Assembly: GCA_904063045.1 (NCBI GenBank)
Contig: CAJFCJ010000009.1
Location: 1,922,968 to 1,986,967, forward strand
Direction: 5' to 3'
DNA: 64,000 nucleotides
DNA from: Dimorphilus gyrociliatus
Taxonomy: Eukaryota; Annelida; Polychaeta; Dinophilidae
In this document: in pieces, positions 35,597 through 45,588 of the stretch
How positions within the stretch are numbered: the stretch's first letter is position 1
Layout: each line of letters starts with the position of its first letter
Made by a program: the position numbers and the translations under genes
The notes under the pieces: model-generated
The model's database searches: none
What the model was told of the DNA's origin: nothing
What the model saw: the letters and a program-made list of their open reading frames with translations, nothing else

Positions 35597-38196
35597 TTAG
35601 TTAGGTGAAACGCGGGTGGACTTGAATCTGCTCTCCGTCACTACCTTAATTCGTTCATCAGATATAAAATAAACAGCGTAAACTTTCGGGAAGAATAGGC
35701 AAACAACAGTTAAAGCGGCATTAATTATAAGACTAATACTAAGTATAATAACTTTATAATAGGCGTAATACATTGTAAAGTAGGTAGGAAGGAAAACAAT
35801 CCAAAGAAATATCGTAGTTGAAACAGAGACAAAAACAAACCAAGATTCATTAAAGTTTTCTGGTAATTTTCGCGTCAAATAGCCGCAAACTGCGCAGAAA
35901 ATTAATAATAATATATTAAATGACAGAGGCAAAACCAAAGCCGGAAGTGGATTTGAACAGATTAACTCAACTCTCTTCTCTATTTCAACTTTTTGTATTC
36001 TATCCAAGTCGGGTTTCCAAATGATCAAACTTATTATAATCAGAATTACTTCCGTAATTATCGATAGTAACACAAATACCATCTGTGATTTTCCACTTAC
36101 GAATGAAGGTCGTTTGTTTCCCTTTGAACCAGCCTTAAATATTCTATATACTCTCAATGTCTTCACAAACAAAGGTGAGTATATTGTACAAATGGTCATA
36201 TGGAAACCGATGCGGTTGATGACGCAGGTAACAATTGATGGCTTAGTAATAAAGAAAAGAACCGTTACGTAACCCAAACTACATCCGAAGAGTATAATGC
36301 CTGATAGAAATCTTGAAGATGCTTTAATGATTTTCTCCTCCTTGTATACTCTGTATATAACAATTACAAAGATATTCATACTGACTCCAAATCCAGAAAG
36401 AATAATTAGGAGAATTGATAGTGAATCGGACCACTCAACGTATTCACTCTTTATGGGGTGGCATTTACTTTTAGTTTCCTCATCTAGAAAAATTAAGGTC
36501 ACCTTTAGTATCTTAAAAAGCACAATGCAAAATTAATTATTGATTTACCGGGCCAATGGAATAGAGGACACTTTCTACATTCAGTAACATTATTAACAAG
36601 AATTTCATTTTCTCTGCATTCTTTACAAAGCCAGCAACATTGTAATTCTTGTTGTATCCAAATAAACTTTGGCGGACATGGCTTACTGCATATAGATTCT
36701 AAGGTATATTTTTCGTCTATATAAAGAATGTCACCGTCTTGTTTCCATGAGCCAATATTTTTCAAATGTAAAGATGTATTAATATTCCGAAATTGAAGAA
36801 TGTCATATTCTGCGTAGACATCCCCTAGAGCGTTAAATTTGTAGTGAATACCTGAAGATGCTACAAAGTCTTGTTGCCTTAGAAATTTCAACACTTTTTC
36901 CCCGGTGACACAGTCCTATAAAATGACATAGTAGAAATACTTCGTTTGTAATGTTCTAGATTAAAAATAAGAACGATGATACTTAACCTTAAGTCGCTTG
37001 ATATTATAGAAATTTTCAGGGCAAACCGTTGATATTAACTGATGTAAGGATTCAGCATAAACTTCAACGCCATCACCAAGTTTTTGGATAAATGACAATT
37101 TATTTGACCCAAAGTTCCCAGTTTCTGATAAATTATTATAGTTGTGGCAATCATCGTTAAATTTACATTTGGCCAAACTTTCAAATAGCAATTTTGACTG
37201 TTCATCAGAATTGTTGTCAGGTTTCCAAGCAGATAAATAATTGTAAAGTTGCAAATCTTCACCAAAAGGATAGGTTATCTTAATGCCTTTGTCCAGTATA
37301 TGCTCAAATCCTTCTGTATTATAATGATCATCAGCGGATATGAAAATAAATTTTTCGTTCGTTAATAATTTATCTATCTCCTTAAGAAAATTTGGACCGT
37401 CAAAGTAGCTTAGAAGAAAGACGATAATCTTTGCATTTTTATATTTGAAGAGCTTCTTCGCTACATTGACAAATTCATCGGAAACTTCAGGGGAGAACCT
37501 ATGCGAATGGGCGATACATATCCCTCTCTTTTTGGCGTTTTTCTCAAAACTCTTAGCCATATTTTCGCTATAGTGCCCCTCCGAATAGAATAGTTGTACG
37601 TAATTCCATTTAAACTTGACCATCACATTTGTCATAGCTTCAGTGACGAACGAATCAGGTGGCACCAGCCTTGAGAAATAGCCAAAACGTCTCTTATCTG
37701 ACAATTCTTCTGACGTTGCGTGTGTCGCTAATATAGGTAATTGGTATTGGGACGCTAAACCTGCTGTAGGAATACACCTATCTGACAGATATGGGCCAAC
37801 TACACCAATTATTCCTTCACCAAAAGTTTCATTATCATCGCAGAAGTTTGGAAGTAATTCCAAGAGTCTTTGAACAGGTTTATTAATTCCTCCACAAGTA
37901 TCCAAATAGGTAAAGCCAAGTGTAATATTGGGTAACATTTTAGGATTCTTATTTACCTTATCAATACTATATTTAACAACTTCAATTCCCAATCCTAATC
38001 TTCCACTCAGAGATATACATTTGCCACTTGAATAAACAGGAAAGAGAATTCCAATATTTAAATCTCCAATTTGTTTCCAAGTCCTAATTGTTGTTTGAGA
38101 ATTACAAACATATGTAGATAAAACAAGAAAAATTTGTAAAAAGATGGAAATATCAAGTTGCTTAAAGGAAAGCATAACTGCGAATGAAAAATGCAA
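35597..38196 (-). CDS. Class C GPCR, metabotropic-glutamate-receptor-like, copy A
   Basis: Three exons, 36988-38196, 36549-36915 and 35597-36483, in frame for 820 aa. A signal-peptide-like start (LDISIFLQIFLVLSTYVCNS) leads into a Venus-flytrap domain with LNIGILFPVYSSGKC, NPKMLPNITLGFTYLDTC, TSEELSDKRRFGYFSRLVPP and YVQLFYSEGHYSEN. Exon 2 is the cysteine-rich NCD3G domain (CSKPCPPKF, CCWLCKECRENEI). Exon 3 holds seven TM helices, with class C hallmarks FVKTLRVYRIF, RKLPENFNESWF and FPKVYAVYF. By alignment from memory to mGluR1, the amino-acid-binding residues S165, T188, D208, Y236, D318 and K409 all have counterparts. This suggests an amino-acid ligand, with orthology to mGluR not proven. 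A 637-bp block of exon 3 (35719-36355) is identical to copy B. Confidence 0.88.
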
Positions 38197-39387
38197 ACTT
38201 TCCTAAAAGCGCCTGTGTACGCGCGCTTTCTTCGTATGTTAATATACTTAATACACTTCCTATAATGCAGTAGTTTTATATTTATAAATAATTGATACAT
38301 TATTTGAAATGTAAGTAAAATTAACATAGAATATATTAAAGGGAATATCACTCATTAAGTTTTGTATTAGTTAATTTTAATAATAAGCTGTACAAGTCAG
38401 ATAAATAAATGATGTATAAATCTTACTTAATTTTTAATTAATTCACTTGTTTATGATAACAATTATAAAGACTTTTCTATATTAAGATATCTGTATAGTT
38501 CTTGGTATGGAATCGAGTTTCAATACTTTTTCTTGCTCTCTTCTAATACAATAATACTAATAAGTTGTATTAATGCATTGCATGTATATTTTCTACAGTT
38601 TATACATGTAGCGTGTTTATCCCTGACTCTTATAAGTATATGTATAAAGTATTTTTCATTGTTGGCTTCCAGTCTTCAGACAATGAGCATAAAGAAGATA
38701 ATACTAATCAAGAAACGTGTTCCTTCCTTCAGTATTGTATCTTCGGTTAGAATATTGTATATATCTCTAAATAAATTTATATACGAGTAGTTTCAACGTT
38801 CAGCTTCGGAGAATTGGCGTCGACTAAGGCCTAAGTAATATTTGAAGCATCTGGATGCTAATTTTTATTGTCATGAACTATAAGAAAAACAAGGAGAGCC
38901 TCGTCATAGGTCAAAGATTTAAAAATGTGCACGACTAACGTATATTATTTTCATTATTGTAATATGGAAATGTTTCCTAAAAAAAACAAAAATTAGATTT
39001 TTAATAATAATAATTGGCTTTCTATCCTCTTAAAACATACAGAGAGTTATCATTTTGTCAGAGTTTGAAAGAAGGGTTAACACATTGTTTTTGTATATTT
39101 TACAGGAAATTGAATAGTAAGCTTTATATAAATATAAGATATATATATATATATATGCAATGTACTTAATGATCCTCTAATGGAGAATAAAGAAATTATT
39201 TCTAAATTCTGTACTCAAACGAGGTTACGTGTCTATAGCCTAAAACGAGGTCTTTCATAGTGTGAATGTTTATTTATGGTATCTAAGTTAATTCTGACTT
39301 GATTTCTTCAGTCTATTGTATTTGTTTTGCTTTAAATTTCATATATTGAATTTTAATCGATATGAAAATAGTATCAAATTTAATTCA

Positions 39388-39418
<31 letters not shown>

Positions 39419-40330
39419 ATCCTTCTTTCTTTCTTCACGCTTTTATTGAATCATCCTCCTCTACATTTGACAACCCTATGACAATTCCTTTAATCACGGA
39501 TCAATTGATATAGAATTAGAGTTTTAGTCCCGCTGAAGAATGTAAAATACTTGCAAGGAATGAAAAATAGCAAATGCGCAATAAGAAAGAAGGAGAAAGA
39601 GAACGAAAAATAAGAAATAAAACTTTAATGTTCATTTATGTGATTTCTTAATTGATACGTAATAACTTTGATCCATTGCAGTAGTTATGAAAGAAAAAAA
39701 AGAAAGAGCAACTGCAATGTGAATTCTATTCTTTTTTCACAATTCCAATGAGAAAGTTGATGATAACAACGACAATTTTAAATACTAATATTTACTGCTA
39801 TCCATAGTAAAATTAGGCCTAATAGTGCAACAGCTTTGCTAAATGAAAGAATAGTTTTTAATCGTTAAAAGAGTACAGTTTTATATAAAAGAAACTGATT
39901 TTTATGTAAGAAAATCATAAAAAAAATGGAATAATATTGAAAAATTGTTGTAAAGATTTCAATATAAAACTTGGAATATTTAAAATGGTTGTTATTAATA
40001 GTTTCAATATAAGAGAAGGAAGGATAGTTGCTAATATATACAACTATAATAAAAATACACAAAGGAAATCGTCCAAAAAAATTTCTTCACTAGTTTGGAA
40101 TTTAAAAAATGCTATTAAATAGACATAATTATTAATAATCTTTTGTTTATATGTATAAAACATGTTAATACGGTAATAAACAATACGAAAATTTCAGACG
40201 TATTAATAAAAAATGGTAAAATTTTACATCTGATTTGAAATTATCGTTAGGTATAGAATTTAGTAGGCGGCGCTGTTAGTCAGGTTAGGCCTAAGTGAAT
40301 CAATCAGAATTTTCAGAGAGAAAGGAGAGA
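38197..40330. other. Divergent intergenic region GPCR A / ABHD
   Basis: 2.1 kb, AT-rich. It contains (TA)n at about 39139-39156 and a (CT)n run at about 39387-39419. Short open frames (for example 38533-38790) are hydrophobic by composition and match no family. The ABHD promoter lies at the right end. Confidence 0.5.
39139..39419. repeat. (TA)n and (CT)n microsatellites
   Basis: (TA)n at about 39139-39156 and a near-perfect (CT)n at about 39387-39419. The CT run is a polypyrimidine tract on the plus strand. Confidence 0.85.
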
Positions 40331-41763
40331 ATGTCGGCGGCTTTCGACTCCCTGTCAAATCTCTTAGATTTTTCAAAGAAAACATCGGTTTTACCATTGT
40401 TTACGGGTTGTACTGCAGCATATATTGTATATTATTTATTATGGCTAGTAAAGGTAAGGGTTTAATGGCAGCTTTTGCTTTGTCCCAGATAGTTGAACCT
40501 TTCTGACCCCTCTTCTCTACTAATGATTTAGAAACCGATTATTGCCTGTAACCCATCAAAGAAGCACTTCCTTCTAGAACGGATGCCTATATTGAAGAGG
40601 AAATTTTGGCCTACAATTTGGTGTACAGGTTACCGACTACAGACAATAGTACGAATGTTTATAAAGGAAAATCCACAAGTTGGATTCGATAGGGAAACTA
40701 TTAACTTGAAAGATACAGGAGAAATAGCTCTAGATTGGCTTCACCCGGAGGAGGATGATGAAAAAAAGTTGATTGTCCTTATCTTGCCAGGATTAGTAGG
40801 TCAGTTATCTAATTTGGAGCATGATAAAATAATGATTAGTGTGCACTTTGACCTTTAGATAACCACATGTTACGTTTGTTATAATAGTAAATTATTATTT
40901 TTTATATAGGAAGTAGTGACGAGAGCTACTGTCGACATTATGCCCAACAGGCCTACAACAGGAACGTTAGATCGGTCGTCTTTAATTATCGCGGAAATGG
41001 TAAGTAAAATACATTAAAAGTTAATCGGCATTCGTCCGATATACAAGTCTGACGGTTTTTGCATATTACAGGAGGCTCCACCCTGAGGACTGCTCGCACA
41101 TACTGTGCCACTTATACCGATGATCTATCGCAAGTTATTCAGCATGTTCAAAAACGTTATCCAAAAAATGCTGGAATTTTGGCAGCTGGCGTCTCTCTCG
41201 GTGGCCTCATTCTTACTAATTATTTGGCAAAGGTTGGAAAAAATTCTGGTATAAAAGCAGGCTTTACTGTATCAGCCGCGTGGAATGTTTTCGAATCTTG
41301 CAAAGCCCTTGAACAACCTATCAATTGGTTTGTCTTTAACCGTCTCCTAGCCGAAGCTCTTATCTCAAAGGTTAAAGAACACGCACAACTTTTCAAGAAT
41401 GAATTTAAGGATAGCTTAGATTTTAAGAAGGTTTGGAATGCTAAAACAATAAGAGAATTTGATGATTCTTTTACCTGCCGGCAATTTGGCTACTCAAGTT
41501 ATGTGGAATACTATGAAGATGCTTGTACTCATAAAAAATTACACCATATACAAACTCCATTATTATGTTTAAATGCCGCCGACGATCCTTTTTCTCCAGC
41601 TCACGCCATTCCCCTTGAAGAGGCCGAAAAAAGTGAGAATGTTGCAATTATAGTAACAGCCAAAGGAGGGCACATAGGTTTTATGGAGGGTATGTGGCCT
41701 TCGGGTGCAAATTACATGGATTTAGTTCTAGCCGAGTATATAGACGTCACTTCCTCTAGTTAA
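40331..41763 (+). CDS. ABHD3: ABHD1/ABHD3-type membrane alpha/beta-hydrolase (phospholipase)
   Basis: Four exons, 40331-40453, 40532-40799, 40910-40999 and 41072-41763, giving 390 aa. An N-terminal signal anchor (VLPLFTGCTAAYIVYYLLWL) is followed by a hydrolase domain: LIVLILPGLVGSSDESYCRH (oxyanion region), VVFNYRGNGGSTLRTARTYC, the nucleophile elbow AAGVSLGGLILTNYLAKVG (Ser), the acid LCLNAADDPFSP and the His in AKGGHIGFMEG. The LPGLxGSSxESY and RTYCATYTDDL motifs define the ABHD1/ABHD3/ABHD15 (AB-hydrolase 4) group. ABHD3 cleaves medium-chain and oxidised phosphatidylcholines. ABHD1 and ABHD3 cannot be separated here. A (CT)n run begins three bases after the stop. Confidence 0.9.
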
Positions 41764-43086
41764 TACTCTCTCTCTCTCTCTCTGTCTATTTTCTATCGGT
41801 CTCTCTCGTTCGCTCTAGTTTCCATATCTCATAAATAATTAAATTTATTTTTTGGTTGGTCTTCTATGCAATATTCTTGACTCAAATATGAATTAAATAG
41901 GCTAAAAAATAAAGAGGAAGAAGAAAAAAACAGCGCGTTCATTGTAAAAAAAAAACAAAAACAACAACCTAAGTACTTACTTTGCAGAGCAACAATAACA
42001 ACAATAATGTAACTTTCTTCTAGTTTTCTGGTTTTTTTTTCTTTTTTTTTTGCGTCCAAATGTATTGTATTAATAAAGATTACGTAATTATGTAATAAAT
42101 TGGAAAATAGATTTTTTATACATATTTTTTTATCTTATAATTATTTATGCAAAATTGAGCAAAATAAATACAAATTCTATTGCAATAATTATTATTAACA
42201 ATGATGATTATGATGTAAAACAATAAAAGAATAAGTAACTAAAATTACATTCATTATTCATTGTGGAATACGTTCGAGAACATTTTTATAAAGAATAAAA
42301 AACGTATGATAAAGTTGCCACAGCTTGTGACAATAAGATAGAATATTTCATTGAATAATGCTGTATACACGTTTATTGTACTTTACCAAAAATTTCTCGT
42401 TGTTAAGTACATAATGTAAGCCTATTTGTATGTTTGCTTTGTATATAAAAAAAGCCAATATATTCCATACAGAAAAATGTAAATTTCACTAACTAAACCT
42501 TATATATTCATTAGGTCGCTACGATAATTAGAGTATAAGATAATCCAAAAAAATATCTAAAGGTTCGAATCTTATCTAAAAGATTTGTTTAACTGATGTG
42601 CTATTTAATGCACTATAATCGCTCTAAAAAAAGAACGTTTTTAGTGTAGTAAACTATGCAATATTTAAATATATTTTTCCCGCCTAGGTCTAAAGAACTA
42701 TGTTTGTAACGCCATCTATTTTCAAACATATTATATAAAAACTTCTAAATGGTTGAAAGTTAACCTTGAACTTGACGAATATAAGCGAAACAACTCCGAA
42801 GAATAATTGGGGAAGAAAAGTATGATAAACAATAGAATATTTGTTATAATGGTTTATCATTTTAAGAATTTTTTCAACTATTTTTGTAGCATTTAAAATA
42901 GAAGGGAAAATATTTTTAGTGGACTTTGGAATCTGTTTAGCAATAATTAAACAAGAGAGGCTATAAACGTTAGTCTATTTCACATCGACTTTATATTTAT
43001 AAATACAAATATTACTCAAAAGAAATAGTTTAAAAACAACAAAAATTCATATTAATAAATTAAATAAGAATTTGTTTGAACAAACG
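41764..43086. other. Intergenic ABHD-MOCS1
   Basis: 1.3 kb between two plus-strand genes: (CT)n at 41766-41784, polyA/polyT stretches around 41940-42050 and AT-rich sequence. No coding signal is seen. Confidence 0.55.
41766..41784. repeat. (CT)n microsatellite in the ABHD 3'UTR
   Basis: About nine CT dinucleotides immediately after the stop codon. Confidence 0.85.
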
Positions 43087-45555
43087 ATGAATCAGGGATT
43101 TTATAAACACATGGCAGCCGCCTCTCTGTTTAAGAGATGCGTTGTTTCTCCAATTCAATATCGTTCATGCAATAGTACAGCAAGTTCTCGGGTTAGATTT
43201 CTATATTATTTATAATTTATATACAATTGAATTAATTATATATCTTTTAATTATAGCAATCAATTAAAGTTCAAGTAGAGGATTATGATCAAAAATGGGA
43301 GAAAATCCGTACAGCAAAGCCTTTTTCTGAATTTTTAACGGATAAATTTAATAGAAAACATAATTATTTGCGAATATCTTTAACCGAACGTTGCAATTTA
43401 AGATGTAAGCGAAATATTCTCCTTATTTCTGTTTGTAGACTCTCATGAAAGTGATAATGAATTTGACATTATAGGTCAGTATTGTATGCCTGAGGAAGGT
43501 GTTCAATTGACACCAAAGAAAAACATTCTAACATATGAAGAAATTATTAAATTGGCAACTATATTCGTAAAAGAAGGAGTAACAAAGATACGATTAACCG
43601 GAGGTGAACCTCTTGTCCATCCAAAAATTATCAATATTATTGGTAAAACCTATATAACACCTTTATTCTTATAAAATCTACTTTAATCTTTATAAAGGTT
43701 CTCTAAATGAATTGAAAAATTACGGTCTTGAAGATATTGGTATTACAACTAATGGAATCACTTTGAAAAGACATTTACCATCTCTAAAAGCTGCTGGTAA
43801 AACGATAAAATAATAACGACATTAATATAAAAAACATACAGTATAATGCTTATAATTCGTTCCTTTTAGGATTGACTCATATAAACGTTAGTCTAGATTC
43901 ACTAATTCCAGCTAAATTTGAGTTCTTCACAAGACGAAAGGGTCATTCAAAGGTGCTTGAAAGTATAGACACTGCCCTCAATATTGGATATAAACCAGTT
44001 AAAGTAAATTAAAGATTATATAAACTAATTGTACCTTTTGTACATAAATAAATACATAGATTTAACGCTGACATTTGTTTACTTTCAGGTTAATTGCGTA
44101 GTTATGAAAAATCAAAATGATGATGAAATATTAGACTTTGTTGAATGGACTAAAGATAAGGTATTGCCAAATGTCTTACTTAATAAAATTATTATCTTTT
44201 ATACTATATATCTCCATTAAGCATGTCGACGTTAGATTTATTGAATATATGCCTTTTGACGGAAATAAATGGAATGACAAGAAAATGATTAAATATTCTG
44301 ACATGTTGAACAAAATAAAAAAGTCTTATCCGGATGTCCAGCGTCAAGATGATGAGTTATCGTCTACCAGTAAAACTTTCAAAATACCCGGCTATAAAGG
44401 ATCATTTGGATTCATTTCCTCTATGACAGAAAACTTTTGTTCTGGTTGTAACAGGCTAAGAATAACAGCTGATGGAAATTTGAAAGTTTGTCTGTTTGGT
44501 AATTCTGAGGTTGATTTAAAAGATCTTTTGAGGAATGGTGGAACCGAAGATGAAATTTTGCAAATAATTGGAGCAGCTGTTGGCAGAAAGCACGCACGAC
44601 ACGCAGGTATGAATTTTTTTTGTCTGGATAAAATATTTTATTTAAATTATTAAATTTTGTTAATTTTTGTTTTTTTAAAAAAAAATGTAGGTATGTTCAA
44701 TATACAAAAGATGAAAAATCGACCTATGATTTTGATTGGTGGGTAAGGTAATTTTTACTAGCATTATTCAATGTTTCTTTAATACTATTTTGCAATTTTT
44801 TCTTCTTTTTCTTCTGTAAAAATTAAAAAAAACCCAGATAAAGTCAAAGAAAGAAATTTTATATATACGTCCTCTATTTACGAAACAAACTATAATTATT
44901 CAATGCAAATTCGAAGATATTGCCATTCAAAATCCAACAATGATGAATACTATACGCAATATAATAAAATATTCCAATCAACAAGTGATAATTACGAAGA
45001 CCATTATAATAACATATTCAATCAGGTATACTCTAGATTTTTATAGATATTCTTTCTAGATATTTGTTTATTACAAATTAGAGTAAATTTTCTCATACTG
45101 ATGAAGAGGGAAGAGCACAAATGGTTAATGTTGGAGAGAAATCAGTTACAAATCGTACCGCTCTCGCCTCTGGAAAAATTCGTCTAAGTTCCGAAGCTTT
45201 TAGGCTTGTTGTTGAAAATAAGCATAAAAAGGGTGATGTATTAACTGTTGCTAAAATAGCCGGAATACAAGGAACAAAACAAACATCAAATCTAATACCT
45301 CTTTGTCATAATATTAATTTGGATGGCGTTGATATTAATTTCGATTTAGACAGGGAAAATAATGAAATTGTTGTTCGTGTATCTATTGAGTGTCATGCCA
45401 AAACGGGTGTTGAAATGGAAGCCTTAGTCGGCGTGTCTACATCATTGTTAACTATCTATGACATGATTAAGGCGGTAGATAAAACTGCTATTATATTTGA
45501 TGTTAAATTAGACAAGAAATTCGGTGGTAAAAGCGGACTGTTTATTAACAAATAG
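43087..45555 (+). CDS. MOCS1: MOCS1: bicistronic molybdenum cofactor synthesis gene (MOCS1A MoaA-like, then MOCS1B MoaC-like)
   Basis: Ten or so exons. The N-terminus ([20 protein letters not shown]) looks like a mitochondrial presequence. MOCS1A is a radical-SAM GTP 3',8-cyclase. The CxxxCxxC cluster is [16 protein letters not shown], with its third codon set split by an intron at 43404-43474. It is followed by [39 protein letters not shown] and the second FeS motif [24 protein letters not shown]. The first frame ends RPMILIGG-stop at 44744-44746, the conserved double glycine. Downstream (44838-45015 and 45082-45555) an in-frame linker leads to MOCS1B/MoaC ([62 protein letters not shown]), which makes cyclic pyranopterin monophosphate. 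Overlapping splice donors at the stop decide whether a fusion is made. The C-terminus faces NAE1 33 bp away. Confidence 0.92.
44735..44752 (+). promoter_or_regulatory. Cluster of alternative splice donors at the MOCS1A stop codon
   Basis: The sequence ATTGGTGGGTAAGGTAAT encodes Ile-Gly-Gly-stop and offers three GT donors. Cutting after 44738 (G/GTGGGT) joins in frame to the MOCS1B linker exon at 44838 and removes Gly-Gly-stop. Cutting after 44742 (GG/GTAAGG) gives GGA-TAA, so Gly-Gly-stop is rebuilt. Cutting after 44747 (TAAG/GTAATT) keeps the genomic TAA with MOCS1B in the same frame behind it. Confidence 0.6.
45541..45546 (-). promoter_or_regulatory. Poly(A) signal AATAAA of NAE1, inside the MOCS1 coding exon
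   Basis: On the minus strand the bases read AATAAA, 43 bases past the NAE1 stop. On the plus strand the same bases are the Phe-Ile codons of SGLFINK, the last residues of MOCS1. Assignment as the used signal is inferred from spacing. Confidence 0.5.
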
Positions 45556-45588
45556 CTTTGTTTTATATACATAGTATATAGAAGAACG

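Noticed and set aside
36021-36272. 83-codon plus-strand open frame repeated identically in GPCR A and B and nearly so in C
   Set aside because: It lies opposite the 7TM exon and is duplicated only because that exon is; no independent evidence of coding.
38533-38790. 85-codon hydrophobic plus-strand frame between GPCR A and ABHD
   Set aside because: Composition is that of AT-rich DNA, with no splice signals, neighbours or family resemblance.
44690-44746. The in-frame TAA in MOCS1 as a sequencing error or disabling mutation
   Set aside because: The preceding RPMILIGG is the conserved natural C-terminus of MOCS1A; the stop is expected.
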